Assembly: GCA_002278855.1 (NCBI GenBank)
Contig: NCGG01000005.1
Coordinates: 1-64,000, forward strand
DNA length: 64,000 nucleotides
From: Sphingomonadales bacterium 28-55-16
GTDB taxonomy: Bacteria > Pseudomonadota > Alphaproteobacteria > Sphingomonadales > Sphingomonadaceae
Direction: 5' to 3'
Every line of letters begins with the position of its first letter. The stretch's first letter is position 1. The notes under the pieces are model-generated. The model was not told the origin of the DNA, did no database searches, and saw only the letters and a list, made by a program, of their open reading frames with translations. Positions 54,093 to 63,627 of the stretch are shown in pieces. Position numbers and translations under genes: made by a program.

Positions 54093-56852
54093 ATGACATC
54101 AACAGCAGAACGCATCAGCAAGCAGCGCGACATTATCGACCGGAGCGCGCTTGCTGAAAAAATAGAGGGCGTGGTGCGCGCGCACAGCGCGCAAGCGCAG
54201 CGGCCGCACCTACTCGAAATTCTGCAAGTCGCGCTTGCCGACGGTCGTGCGGAAATAAAACGGCGCCTGAGTGAGCAGCCGTCGCAGGGCTATCGTGCGT
54301 CGGCTGAACAGGCGTTTTTAATAGATCAGATTGTCCGGCTGATTTATGATTATGTGACCGTTCATGCCTATCCAGCGGCCAACCGTACGGCATCAGAGCG
54401 GATAGCCGTGCTTGCGGTGGGCGGCTATGGCCGCGGCGAAATGGCGCCGCATAGCGACGTCGATATCGCCTTTGTTACCCCCTACAAGCGCAGCTCTTGG
54501 ACAGAGCAAGTTGTCGAGGCGATCCTGTATATCTTGTGGGATCTTGGCCTGAAAGTTGGCCAGTCCAGCAGATCCTTAGATGAAACTGTCAAAATGGCGC
54601 AGGAGGATTTGACCATTCGAACGGCCTTGCTGGAGAGCAGGTTCGTGTGGGGCGACCGCGGGGTGTATGAAGAGGCATCGCTGCGCTTCTGGAAAGAAGT
54701 GGTGGCGCATACAGCGCCTGACTTCGTCCGATTAAAAATGGCAGAGCGCGATGACCGGCATAAGCGGATGGGCGACAGCCGCTATGTTGTGGAGCCCAAT
54801 ATTAAGGATGGCAAAGGCGGCCTTCGCGATCTGCATACGCTGTATTGGATCGGGAAATATGTCCACAAAGTGTCTGCGGCATCGGAACTGGTGCATGTGG
54901 GACTGCTGAGCGCAGACGAATATAACCGCTTTAGAAAAGCCGAAAATTTCTTATGGGCCGTCAGGTGCCACATGCACAATCTAACAGGTCGCGCGGAAGA
55001 GCGCCTGACGTTTGATCTGCAGCGCGAAGTGGCAGAATTGATGCAATTCGCTGATCGTCCCGGCCGTTCAGCGGTCGAACGGTTCATGCAATATTATTTT
55101 CTCAACGCCAAAACGGTCGGCGACGTAACGGGTTTGTTTCTGGCGCATTTGGATGAAGCGATGGCGCAAAAAGGGCGCCGTTTCATCCCAAGCTTCATCC
55201 GCAAACCACGCAAGCTGAATGGCTTTCAACTGGACAGGGGGCGGCTCGCGTTACCTGATGACGGATTTTTCGCGCGCGACCCAGTGCGCCTGCTTGAAAT
55301 CTTCCATTTGGCCGACTTGCATGAATTGGAAATCCACCCCTTAGCGATGCGCGCAGCACAAAGGGATGCGCGGCTGGTGGATAAGGTCGTACGCCGTGAT
55401 CCCAAAGCCAACGCGCTGTTCTTGGATATCCTAACGTCGCCGCGCGATCCGGAGACGGTTCTGCGCTGGATGAATGAATCGACTATTTTTGGCCGTTTTG
55501 TTCCTGAATTTCGCCGGGTCGTCGCGCAAATGCAGTTCGACATGTACCACCATTATACGGTCGACGAACATTCCATCCGCGCCATTGGCTTGCTGGCCGA
55601 TATCAATCGCGGGAAGTTGAAACAGGACCATCCACTTTCAACGGTCATCGTCCAGCAAATCGTCAGTAAGCGGCTTTTGTTTGTCGCAACTTTGCTGCAT
55701 GACATTGCAAAGGGTCGTGGCGGCGACCACAGCGTTTTGGGCGCGCAAGTGGCCGAGACTTTATGCCCGCGTTTGGGGCTTTCACCCGCCGAAACCGAAA
55801 CCGTGGCATGGCTGGTGCGTTTCCATCTATTGATGTCGGCCACTGCGTTCAAACGGGACCTAGCTGACTTTAAAACCATTTTGGATTTTGCCCAAGCGGT
55901 TCAATCTCCAGAGCGACTGAAGCTTCTGCTGGTGCTCACCGTGGTTGATATCCGCGCAGTTGGACCAGGTGTATGGAACAGTTGGAAACGGCAATTGTTA
56001 TCGGACCTGTATGAGGCCACCGAAGAAGTGCTTCGTTTGGGTCATAAACAAAGGGGCCGTGACGAAAGGATCGCATCGAAAAAGGCAGAGCTGGAATCGG
56101 CCTTACGATTGCCTTCGGAAGAATTTGCGGCATTCGCCAAAAGGCTACCTGACGCCTATTGGATAGCGGAGCCCGATGACATCATTGTGCGTAACGCACG
56201 GCATCTGCTCAAAAATGCGGGGACCGAGCTGGCCATTGACGCGTGTTTCTACCCCGATCGAGGGGCAACGCTGGTCACTGTTTTTGCAGCAGATCATCCG
56301 GGCCTTTTCTACCGAATTGCGGGCGCCATCCATCTGGCTGGCGGCAACATTATCGATGCGCGTATTCATACCAGTAGCGACGGTATGGCGGTCGATAACT
56401 TCCTCATTCAAGACCCGCTGGGTCGCCCCTTCCAAGAACAAGGGCAGTTAAACCGTCTGAAGCGCAACATTGAGGAAGCCCTCACAAATCGCGCCAAATT
56501 GATGACCCAACTCGACGCTAAGCCAAAGGCGCTGCGCCGGGCTGACGCGTTTAAAATTGCGCCATCGGTATTGATCGATAATCAGGCGTCAAACCGGTTT
56601 ACCGTGATTGAAGTCAACGCCCTCGATCGCCCCGCCTTGCTGAACAATCTTGCGCTTGCCCTGTTTGAATCCAAGGTCACATTACACAGCGCGCATATTG
56701 CCACCTATGGCGAACGGGCGGTCGACACATTTTATGTCACCGACTTGTTTGGCGCGAAAATCGAAAACAAGAATAAACTAAAGGCGCTCGAAGCGCGACT
56801 TTTGGAAGCAGCGACCGTGAAGGCCAGGCCTAAAGCCAAAGCGGCTGCCTAA
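54093..56852 (+). CDS. glnD: [Protein-PII] uridylyltransferase / uridylyl-removing enzyme
   Basis: A 919-residue GlnD. Domains in order: a nucleotidyltransferase with VGGYGRGEMAPHSDVDIAF near residue 110; the GlnD-PII linker region; an HD domain with ATLLHDIAKGRGGDHSVLG near residue 535; and two C-terminal ACT domains (VFAADHPGLFYRIAGAI and IEVNALDRPALLNNLALAL). It senses glutamine and modifies PII proteins to control nitrogen assimilation. Followed by a strong bidirectional terminator. Confidence 0.95.
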   Translation: MTSTAERISKQRDIIDRSALAEKIEGVVRAHSAQAQRPHLLEILQVALADGRAEIKRRLSEQPSQGYRASAEQAFLIDQIVRLIYDYVTVHAYPAANRTASERIAVLAVGGYGRGEMAPHSDVDIAFVTPYKRSSWTEQVVEAILYILWDLGLKVGQSSRSLDETVKMAQEDLTIRTALLESRFVWGDRGVYEEASLRFWKEVVAHTAPDFVRLKMAERDDRHKRMGDSRYVVEPNIKDGKGGLRDLHTLYWIGKYVHKVSAASELVHVGLLSADEYNRFRKAENFLWAVRCHMHNLTGRAEERLTFDLQREVAELMQFADRPGRSAVERFMQYYFLNAKTVGDVTGLFLAHLDEAMAQKGRRFIPSFIRKPRKLNGFQLDRGRLALPDDGFFARDPVRLLEIFHLADLHELEIHPLAMRAAQRDARLVDKVVRRDPKANALFLDILTSPRDPETVLRWMNESTIFGRFVPEFRRVVAQMQFDMYHHYTVDEHSIRAIGLLADINRGKLKQDHPLSTVIVQQIVSKRLLFVATLLHDIAKGRGGDHSVLGAQVAETLCPRLGLSPAETETVAWLVRFHLLMSATAFKRDLADFKTILDFAQAVQSPERLKLLLVLTVVDIRAVGPGVWNSWKRQLLSDLYEATEEVLRLGHKQRGRDERIASKKAELESALRLPSEEFAAFAKRLPDAYWIAEPDDIIVRNARHLLKNAGTELAIDACFYPDRGATLVTVFAADHPGLFYRIAGAIHLAGGNIIDARIHTSSDGMAVDNFLIQDPLGRPFQEQGQLNRLKRNIEEALTNRAKLMTQLDAKPKALRRADAFKIAPSVLIDNQASNRFTVIEVNALDRPALLNNLALALFESKVTLHSAHIATYGERAVDTFYVTDLFGAKIENKNKLKALEARLLEAATVKARPKAKAAA

Positions 56853-56894
56853 GCCGCTCTCAGATATATCGCACATGGTAGCCAAAGCGCGCAC

Positions 56895-56927
56895 AAAAAA
56901 AGGCCAGTCTTTCGACTGGCCTTTTTT
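56895..56927. terminator. Bidirectional Rho-independent terminator between glnD and ompA
   Basis: AGGCCAGTC (56901-56909) and GACTGGCCT (56914-56922) form a nine-base-pair stem with a TTTC loop; an A run on the left and a T run on the right make it work in both directions. It lies 43 bases after the glnD stop and 24 bases from the convergent ompA stop. Confidence 0.93.
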
Positions 56928-56950
56928 CTAAAATCACATCAGTTTGGAAA

Positions 56951-58069
56951 TTACATTCCCGAACCTGGACCATAAGTAACTTCAACGCGACGGTTTTGCG
57001 GTTCACGCTCACCATCAGCGGTTTGTACCAGAGGTGCAGTTTCACCGAATGCTTCGGTGCTGATTGCGCCGCCAGCAACGCCCTTGGTTTCAAGATACGC
57101 ACGCACGGTATCGTTACGACGCTGCGAGAGGCCAACGTTATACTTTGCGGTACCCGACTTATCGGCGTGACCAGCAAGCATAACCTTTGCCATGCCGCAG
57201 TTCGCATATTGCGCAACAGCATTATCCAAAACCGAAGCCGCGTCAGGACGCAGGTTCGAATTATCCCAATCGAAGAATACGATATATGGGCCCGTGTTGC
57301 AAACCGGCGCAGGTGGCGGCGGTGGCGGCGGTGCGGGTGGAGCTACATAGACGGGTGGTGGCGGTGGGGGTGCCACTTCAACTGGTGCAGGTGCACCACC
57401 GAAGTTATAAATCAGGCTGCCCATGACGCTGTGCGAACGGAAGCGTGTGTCGACTGTACGGCCCAGACGATCAACCATGTTGACCTTGTCCGCGTTGAAG
57501 AAACGATACTTCAAGCCCACATCCCAGCTATCGCTCAATGGCGCGCGGATGCCAGCAAGTGCCTGCCATGCGAAACCAGTATCGGAGTCGTCAAGGAATG
57601 TTGGCGCTGCAAAAACAGTTTGCACGTCAATACGCGCAACACCGACGCCGCCGCCGACAAAGCCCTGAATGCCGTCATCGTCACCGAAGTCGAGCAATCC
57701 ATTGACCATGAAGCTCAATGCACTTGCATCACCAGAGGTGGTGTACGTGCCGGCGCCTGCCAAAGTGGCACCTGATCCGCTTGGGATTTGTGGTGTCTGG
57801 CTGTTAAAATCAACAACATCGGACATCCGATAGGATACTTCTGATTCCAGACGGAAGCCGCCAAAATCATAACCGACGACGCCGCCGAAATCGTAACTCT
57901 TCTTTGTGCCGATCGTCGCCGCATCATTCAGCGTGCCGATATCCAAGCTCAGGTCTTCTACAATCATGGCACCGCCATCAACTCCGACATACCACTGGTC
58001 GTCGCGGGCCAAAGCCGGTGATGCCAGAGCAGTAGAAGCGAGCGCCAAACCTATGGCTAACTTACGCAT
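56951..58069 (-). CDS. OmpA-family outer-membrane protein
   Basis: A 372-residue OmpA-type porin-like protein. ATG 58069 has GGGGAAAG upstream; a signal peptide (LAIGLALASTALASPALA) leads to an eight-stranded barrel region with GVVGYDFGGFRLESEVSYR, then a Pro-rich linker (PPPPPP), two cysteines (VCNTG and ANCG) and a C-terminal peptidoglycan-binding OmpA domain with AGHADKSGTAKYNVGLSQRR. It anchors the outer membrane to the cell wall. Expressed alone from its own promoter in 58070-58229. Confidence 0.93.
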   Translation of the reverse strand: MRKLAIGLALASTALASPALARDDQWYVGVDGGAMIVEDLSLDIGTLNDAATIGTKKSYDFGGVVGYDFGGFRLESEVSYRMSDVVDFNSQTPQIPSGSGATLAGAGTYTTSGDASALSFMVNGLLDFGDDDGIQGFVGGGVGVARIDVQTVFAAPTFLDDSDTGFAWQALAGIRAPLSDSWDVGLKYRFFNADKVNMVDRLGRTVDTRFRSHSVMGSLIYNFGGAPAPVEVAPPPPPPVYVAPPAPPPPPPPAPVCNTGPYIVFFDWDNSNLRPDAASVLDNAVAQYANCGMAKVMLAGHADKSGTAKYNVGLSQRRNDTVRAYLETKGVAGGAISTEAFGETAPLVQTADGEREPQNRRVEVTYGPGSGM

Positions 58070-58229
58070 CAACTTTCCCCTTTTCTATCTTAGGAATGTA
58101 AATTCGAGAACCTTGGTTTACCGATTATGTTCCACCTATGCAAGCCGCTATGTACCTATACTGTTGCAAAAATGTCGCCATCTTTCGCAATTTCTGATTA
58201 TTTTCAGCCACTTTGTGCAACGGGCCGAT

Positions 58230-58679
58230 TTAGGATGCACACATACCAATCGACCGCAAATATTGTAAAATTGTGGTAAGCGCGGCGCGCGCTTCAGCGT
58301 CAATAAAGGCGCCGCCGACAGGCAATGATATCAGGGGCGCGTTGCTCCATTGGCCCGCAACATAGTGGCTTTGCTGCTCCTCCGACTTGTTCCATAATCG
58401 CATGCCATTTTGGGGCACTGCAAATCTCCAGCTGCCCCCCGTCCAGATTGCAATTTGCCCGGATCTATTTGCCCATAAGCCCGACGCTGCGGCACCGATC
58501 AACCAACATTTCCCATTGTCAACATCCGTCACCGCTGGCGGCACAGATTGGGTGTTTTCAACCGCGATATGGATAAGCGCGTCGATCAGGACCAACGCCT
58601 CATTATGGGTTATTTCTTTCTGTGCTTGTGACACCGCCAAAAGCGGCAATCGATGACGGCCAGTTTCAAGATCCGGCAT
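58230..58679 (-). CDS. DUF2793 phage/GTA tail-associated protein
   Basis: A 149-residue protein from ATG 58679 (the frame from 58976 runs back into the tail gene). PLLAVSQAQKEITHNEALVLIDALIHI is the typical DUF2793 start, and NGKCWLIGAAASGLWANRSGQIAIWTGG is another conserved part. These proteins follow the host-specificity tail gene in GTA and prophage clusters. Function not established; a tail-tip or capsid-decoration role is assumed. It lies 35 bases after the fusion gene. Confidence 0.78.
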   Translation of the reverse strand: MPDLETGRHRLPLLAVSQAQKEITHNEALVLIDALIHIAVENTQSVPPAVTDVDNGKCWLIGAAASGLWANRSGQIAIWTGGSWRFAVPQNGMRLWNKSEEQQSHYVAGQWSNAPLISLPVGGAFIDAEARAALTTILQYLRSIGMCAS

Positions 58680-58714
58680 GTGACCTCCTATATTATGATA
58701 TCGGATGTGCGTGT

Positions 58715-60265
58715 TCAGCTTGCGCCGAGCGTCAGCGCGCTGGACTGGGCAAAGCGGCCAATTTGGCGAATATGGAACATTAAGAGAGCGCCTTGAGGGA
58801 TAGAAAATGCCGCCATGTCGGTTGCTGAAATACGCAGCAAAGGCGCAGCACTGATCCATTCGCGCAGAACCCTGTCTTCGACGTGAAGCGTGACCCGATA
58901 ACTTTCCGCGTCCTCCATTTGGGCTTGGTCGACCCCGTCGATCCAACCCAGATCTAGCCGAGAACGCCGCTTCCACTCCAGATCGACACTGCCATCCAGG
59001 TTACGCAGTAATTTGCCATGCACAGGCGATAAAGATGTGATGGCAAGGCCTTCAACCAACGCTGTCGTGGATATGGGCAGGGCATCGCCAAGTCCTTGCG
59101 CCTCGACATATAGTCTTTCCCCCACGTTAAAGCTGCTATTCGGCAACAGCAGCGCCGAGTCAGGATCCATCAAAACCACCAGCGTATCCGCCGCATGCGC
59201 GGGGGCTTGTAGTGCGGCGGCAAAACCCCCTCGGCTCAGCCGCGACAGCCGGTATGATTGCCCCCCAAGAGCAACAATGCATCCAACGCGGACAAATTCA
59301 CCATTGATCCAAAACACGGGCGCGTCATGCGTCAAAGGCGACGTGTTGCGCAGGGCCAGCGCCATAGAATTGTTCAGCAATTCAAGGTCAATTGCATTAC
59401 CCTCGTCCAATAAAAATGATGGGTGCGCGGATAACATATTGCGCGTGACGCCCATGATTGCAGAAGGCGCTGTGTTCCCAATATCGGTCCACTGATCGTC
59501 GATTTTGCATAGGATTGCGGCCCGTTTCCATCCGGCTTGCGTGCCTGCTGCAAAAATCGCCACAGCCGCTTTATTGGGGTCGCCGCCGACCAATAAAGGC
59601 AAGTCCATGACGGCAATGCGTGTTGCACCCATGGGCTGATCGGAAGATGGAACATGTCGCCCCGGCGCCCCAGGGACATTTTTTGAAACACCGTATTTTA
59701 CCGCGGCCTTCGCTGTGATCGTGACGGTTCCCAGTCCGACTTCGGTTTCAGCGATCTGCCATTTGCGGCCGTCGGGGGTGATGATGTGGTCGCCGGGTAG
59801 AAATGCCGTCGCCTTATGTGCCACACAGGCGCGCCAATAGTCCCGCCCATATCGAACGGCATTATCCTTTGCCTCGACAAAATTTTTCGCCGCAGTTGCG
59901 CTCAACACAGCAGGAAAATCCAACCGCATTTCGCCGCGACGTTCAAAGCCAAATTCTTCGGAATCTAATTGATCAGGAAATGCAAAGCGGGCGTTGAACG
60001 CTCCCTCTTTTACTTCATAATGGAGTACGGCCCATTTCTTATCCGCCTCGGCAAATTCCCACAGCTCGTGAAGCGCGCCAAACAGCTCGTCGCTAGGACC
60101 GTAATAGACCACTTGTTCGCCTTCATCGTGAAAAACACCTGCTTCGCAGAAGCCTTCACTCACTTCGGCATACAGATATGCACCATCGGGGTGCTGATCG
60201 ATAATGTCGGCAAGATGCTGTCCAATGCCGTTGAGCATATCGCCCATTTGTATGCGAGGGTCCAT
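58715..60265 (-). CDS. In-frame fusion of a YezG-type (DUF600) immunity domain to the C-terminal part of a GTA/phage tail protein
   Basis: A 516-residue protein with GGGGAG upstream of ATG 60265. Residues 1 to about 112 resemble YezG antitoxins (AYLYAEVSEG, an acidic middle, LFGALHELWEFAEADKKW, then FNARFAFPDQLDSEEFGFER). From about residue 113 (MRLDFPAVLSATAAKNFVEAKD) the protein is the C-terminal part of a GTA gp15-like tail protein, including ACVAHKATAFLPGDHIITPDG and GWIDGVDQAQMEDAESYRV. The join lies near 59926-59936. The two halves are normally separate, so a deletion or recombination probably fused them. The stop of the toxin fragment is one base before this ATG. Confidence 0.72.
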   Translation of the reverse strand: MDPRIQMGDMLNGIGQHLADIIDQHPDGAYLYAEVSEGFCEAGVFHDEGEQVVYYGPSDELFGALHELWEFAEADKKWAVLHYEVKEGAFNARFAFPDQLDSEEFGFERRGEMRLDFPAVLSATAAKNFVEAKDNAVRYGRDYWRACVAHKATAFLPGDHIITPDGRKWQIAETEVGLGTVTITAKAAVKYGVSKNVPGAPGRHVPSSDQPMGATRIAVMDLPLLVGGDPNKAAVAIFAAGTQAGWKRAAILCKIDDQWTDIGNTAPSAIMGVTRNMLSAHPSFLLDEGNAIDLELLNNSMALALRNTSPLTHDAPVFWINGEFVRVGCIVALGGQSYRLSRLSRGGFAAALQAPAHAADTLVVLMDPDSALLLPNSSFNVGERLYVEAQGLGDALPISTTALVEGLAITSLSPVHGKLLRNLDGSVDLEWKRRSRLDLGWIDGVDQAQMEDAESYRVTLHVEDRVLREWISAAPLLRISATDMAAFSIPQGALLMFHIRQIGRFAQSSALTLGAS

Positions 60266-60266
60266 T

Positions 60267-60437
60267 TTACTTCTCCCCTTTAATGTTCGATATTGGCTTA
60301 CGAAGTTCTTTGCCGTTTATGGTATATTTCACCTCAAGCGAATGCGGTCGCATTGACTTGCCTTTGTAATTTGGAACGATTTTTACGTCCACCTTTTGCT
60401 TTCTTTTCAATGCTTTTTTACATTCAATTTCAATTAT
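60267..60437 (-). pseudogene. C-terminal fragment of a DNA/RNA non-specific endonuclease toxin
   Basis: A 56-codon open frame without a good start. It reads through QKVDVKIVPNYKGKSMRP and LEVKYTINGKELRKPISN, like the C-terminal end of DNA/RNA non-specific endonuclease toxins (VxVxIxPxYxGxSxRPxxxxVxYxIxGK), the toxin class neutralised by YezG proteins. TTG 60410 and GTG codons are possible starts, but the catalytic part (DRGHxI-type) is missing. It overlaps the portal stop by eight bases and ends one base before the immunity-fusion ATG. The DNA is clearly more AT-rich than its neighbours, a sign of foreign origin. Confidence 0.62.
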
Positions 60438-61599
60438 TTACACCCGTATCGTCCAATATCTCCGGTGGCTGCAGTACCGGCCCAAGCCCCACCGCCGCGC
60501 GTTTTTCTTGCGTCGTCAGAAAGTCCGCCGCGCCGACCTGCGCCCACAAGCGCTCACGATCCTCGGCAAGCGCAGGGATCGCATCGAGGTCCAAGTCCAG
60601 CGTCAAGCCATCGAAAAAGGGCCGCAACCCTTGCGCCATCGCGTCCAATATCTTGCGCGCCAACGGGATAATGCTTTGGTTCCACAATGCGCGGTTGGCC
60701 TCACGGTAATTGGCGTAGGTCGCATCCCCCGGCAGGCCAAGCAGCACCGGCGGGACACCGAACGCCAATGAGATTTCGCGCGCCGCGGCCTCCTTTAGCC
60801 CCGCGAAATCCATCTCCGCCGGGGTCAAAGCCATGGCTTGCCATTTCAACCCGCCCTCCAGCAACATCGGCCGCCCGGCATTGCCCGCGCCTTGGAAGCT
60901 AATGGCAAGCTCCTCCTTCAGCCGCGCATATTGCTCGCCGCTCAACGTCCCGCTATCGCCCATTTCATAGACCAAAGCGCCCGATGGCCGCGCTGCATTA
61001 TCGAGCAGCGCCTTGTTCCAGCGCGTCGCCGCATTATGCGTCGCCACCGCGCCCGACGCCGCGCTGAGACAGCCCAACCCATAATGGTCATCCAACGGGT
61101 GGATCGACCGGATATGGATCACGCTGTTGGCAGGCAAGCGGCTCGCCACTGCACCTGCCTTATACACAAAGGCGACGGGCCAGCCGCGCGTGTCGGCCTC
61201 GATCGTCATCCGTTCGGGCCGCAACGCGAACAATTCGGCTGGCGCCCCGTCGCTGTCGGACAATATCTCAATATAGGCATTGCCATGCAGCAACAGATGC
61301 GTTGCCACCGTCTCGATCAACGCTTGTCCCGCCGAAGTCGCTTTCACCAGCGCCAGCGCGCGGGGATCGCTTGCCACCAACGGCGCCGACGCCAATCCTT
61401 CGGCCATCAACCGCACCGCGCGCTGCGCAATCGCGTTGGACAAATAGCCCTCACGCATCTGCGCCTCATAATGCCGTGGCCATTCGCCGAGGCTGCCCTG
61501 CCCATAGCCGCGCAAGCCGGGCAGATGATCCTGCTGCACACGCGTTTTGGCCGGACGCAGATACCCACGCCCGGCTGATTTCCAACCGAAGATATTCAT
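60430..61599 (-). CDS. Phage portal protein (HK97/GTA gp3 type)
   Basis: A 389-residue portal protein: an early SNAIAQRAVRLMAEGLASAPL, GNAYIEILSDSDGAPAELFAL, the FGVPPVLLGLPGDATYANYREA block typical of HK97-type portals, and a helical end. It forms the dodecameric DNA channel. It follows the large terminase by 19 bases. Its C-terminus appears complete, so the deletion breakpoint lies directly after it. G+C is visibly higher than in the toxin fragment. Confidence 0.88.
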   Translation of the reverse strand: MNIFGWKSAGRGYLRPAKTRVQQDHLPGLRGYGQGSLGEWPRHYEAQMREGYLSNAIAQRAVRLMAEGLASAPLVASDPRALALVKATSAGQALIETVATHLLLHGNAYIEILSDSDGAPAELFALRPERMTIEADTRGWPVAFVYKAGAVASRLPANSVIHIRSIHPLDDHYGLGCLSAASGAVATHNAATRWNKALLDNAARPSGALVYEMGDSGTLSGEQYARLKEELAISFQGAGNAGRPMLLEGGLKWQAMALTPAEMDFAGLKEAAAREISLAFGVPPVLLGLPGDATYANYREANRALWNQSIIPLARKILDAMAQGLRPFFDGLTLDLDLDAIPALAEDRERLWAQVGAADFLTTQEKRAAVGLGPVLQPPEILDDTGVNN

Positions 61600-61618
61600 G
61601 ATGTCTTGTCCTTTTAGA

Positions 61619-62920
61619 TTACAGCAACCGCACGCGCGGGGTCCGTTCGGCTTTGCCGAGCATCAATTCGGTGAGCGCCCATACAAGCGCGTCGGCGCGG
61701 TCGGGGGAGCGGCCGGGGCCTTCATAGCCGCCGCCTGCGATCAGGCCGCACATCTGGTCTTCCAACGCGGGAAAGCCGCCGACATGATAGACGCGCGCGG
61801 TTTCATAGAGCGTGGCGATGGGCTCAGCGCGGGCGGATTTGCCGCGGCTGGCGTGGACGCGCTTGACGGGCATCGCAAGGTCCGCCGCGCGCAACACGCT
61901 TTCAACCATATTGCCGCCCTGATTATCCTCGGCGACGACGCGGTCGGCTTGCCACGCCTCGACGGCCGCCGCGACTGCACGCGCCCAGCGTTCGGGCGAC
62001 GCGCCGGTGATGCTGTGATCGCCGAGCACATAAGCTTTCTTGTCCACGCCCAGCCCGACCGCGATGATGCCGCATGCATCGCCATTTTCGGACACCGGCG
62101 GGTCAACGCCAATGACCACGCGGGCCAGCTCCGGTGCGCACGCCGCGCGTTGCTTCTCAAGCAAATCGCGCGACCACAAGGCGCCTTCGGCATCTTCGAT
62201 CAGCTCCCCGTCCAATTCCTGCCGCCCCAGCCGCGTGCCGGCATATAGCGCGCGGACCCCGTCGATAAAGTCCGGTGGCAAGTGCATATCATTATCGCTT
62301 GTGCGCCCGCGCGTGACCGCAACACCCTTTTCAGAGCCCAACCGCCGCAACAACGGCACCGGACGCGGCGTGGTGGTCGCCATTGCGCGCGGATTGTCAC
62401 CCAGACGAAGGCCAAGCATCAGATTGTCCCACGCCGCGATCCCGCTTGGCCATTTCGCAATCTCGTCGGCCCAGGCAAAGTCATGCTGGGGCCCGCGCAG
62501 GCTTTCGGGCTCCGCACCGGAAAACAAGGTCGCCGTCGCCTGATTACGCCATGTCAGACGGCGCAGGCTGGGTTCATAGACGGGGCGTTCGGCAAAGGGC
62601 AGCGACAACAGCCCGCTTTCACCCTCGACCATCACCGCCCGCGCTTCGTTCAAGGTCGCGCCGACCAAAGCAAAGCGCGCGCCGGGATGCTGCGCGGCAA
62701 GCGCGCTCACCCACTCCGCCCCCATACGCGTCTTGCCATAGCCGCGCCCCGCCATCACCAGCCATATGCGCCAATCCTCCAGTGGCTCGGCCTGATCATC
62801 GCGGCGCCAGAAGTCCCAGCTTTGCGTGTCGGCGATGTTTTTCTTGGTCCAGCGGCGGATGACCGCGACCATCTGTTCATGCGGCAGCGCCAGCAACGCC
62901 TGCGCGTTAAGCGTCGGCAT
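61619..62920 (-). CDS. Large terminase subunit (GTA gp2-type DNA-packaging protein)
   Basis: A 433-residue terminase. Walker A MAGRGYGKTRMGAEW near residue 58, Walker B DFAWADEIAKW, and nuclease-domain carboxylates in VIGVDPPVSENGDACG, VVAEDNQGGNMVE and RADALVWAL. The protein packages DNA into capsids. The start overlaps the small terminase by 14 bases. All motifs are intact although the capsid genes are missing. Confidence 0.9.
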   Translation of the reverse strand: MPTLNAQALLALPHEQMVAVIRRWTKKNIADTQSWDFWRRDDQAEPLEDWRIWLVMAGRGYGKTRMGAEWVSALAAQHPGARFALVGATLNEARAVMVEGESGLLSLPFAERPVYEPSLRRLTWRNQATATLFSGAEPESLRGPQHDFAWADEIAKWPSGIAAWDNLMLGLRLGDNPRAMATTTPRPVPLLRRLGSEKGVAVTRGRTSDNDMHLPPDFIDGVRALYAGTRLGRQELDGELIEDAEGALWSRDLLEKQRAACAPELARVVIGVDPPVSENGDACGIIAVGLGVDKKAYVLGDHSITGASPERWARAVAAAVEAWQADRVVAEDNQGGNMVESVLRAADLAMPVKRVHASRGKSARAEPIATLYETARVYHVGGFPALEDQMCGLIAGGGYEGPGRSPDRADALVWALTELMLGKAERTPRVRLL

Positions 62921-63407
62921 TTTCGTCGCCCTGCTGTGCAGTCTCTGCGCGCGCCGCGGCGCTGTCTTCGGCGCGTTGCCGCATTTGCGTGAGCTTCAGG
63001 ATCAATTGCGCCTTTACCGTCGCCAAATCCTGCTTGGGCGGCAAAGGCGCCGCGACCAACGCGCCGCCCTTCACCGCCGCACGGTGCGCGTTCAGCAGCG
63101 CAATCGCCAAGCGATGTTTTTGCGCCCGCGCCTTTAATGTGCCATCGGCGGTCCGCCCATTGGCCATTTGCAGCGCCTCCGCCAGCAAATCGGTCTCCAA
63201 CCGCGCATAGCCCTCCGCCAAAGCCAGCGCCCATGCGTCACGAAACGCAGGCGAGCGCCGCCGCTCGGCATAGACCGCACTTGAGCCAACGCCCGCCACC
63301 CGCGCCGACGCCGACACATTCGCCGTCTGCGCCAAATGGTCCAAAAACCGGGCACGGATTTTCACATTCAACCGCGCGTCCGGCACGGGTGTTTTATTGA
63401 TGGCCAT
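62907..63407 (-). CDS. Small terminase-like protein (GTA gp1 type)
   Basis: A 166-residue protein from ATG 63407 with AGGAGG upstream; the frame from 63485 is longer but not needed. An N-terminal helix-turn-helix (FLDHLAQTANVSASARVAGVGSSAVYAERRRSP) is followed by a helical region. It fits the small terminase that sits before terL in GTA clusters. The promoter should lie in 63408-63627. Confidence 0.7.
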   Translation of the reverse strand: MAINKTPVPDARLNVKIRARFLDHLAQTANVSASARVAGVGSSAVYAERRRSPAFRDAWALALAEGYARLETDLLAEALQMANGRTADGTLKARAQKHRLAIALLNAHRAAVKGGALVAAPLPPKQDLATVKAQLILKLTQMRQRAEDSAAARAETAQQGDENADA

Positions 63408-63627
63408 AAAAGCCCTCCTGAGCGCAAAGAAAAAGGGCCGAAGATTACTCTTCGACCCCATTGGGTGATGATGAAAGCGGGTCACTGCGCGACTCGCAAT
63501 TTTCGACTATGCCGTAAACTAACCTTTTATGGTTACGATGTCAATATGTTTTAGCCTATTTGGTTATAATGTCCAAAGCTGCCGCAACCGGCTACCCTCA
63601 CCCCCCTGCTTTCGCTACAGCCCCCCC

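Larger units (their letters stand above)
58230..63407 (-). mobile_element. Deleted gene-transfer-agent / prophage remnant
   Basis: Six minus-strand genes in head-to-tail order: small terminase, large terminase, portal, toxin fragment, immunity-tail fusion and a DUF2793 protein. The first three match genes 1-3 of GTA clusters and the last two match the end of such a cluster. Protease, capsid, head-tail, major tail, tape-measure and most baseplate genes are missing. So no particle can be made from this locus alone. Confidence 0.75.

Noticed and set aside
60838..62992. Several long plus-strand frames opposite portal and terminase
   Set aside because: They are antisense to genes with clear motifs, are Arg/His-rich and are typical shadows in G+C-rich DNA.
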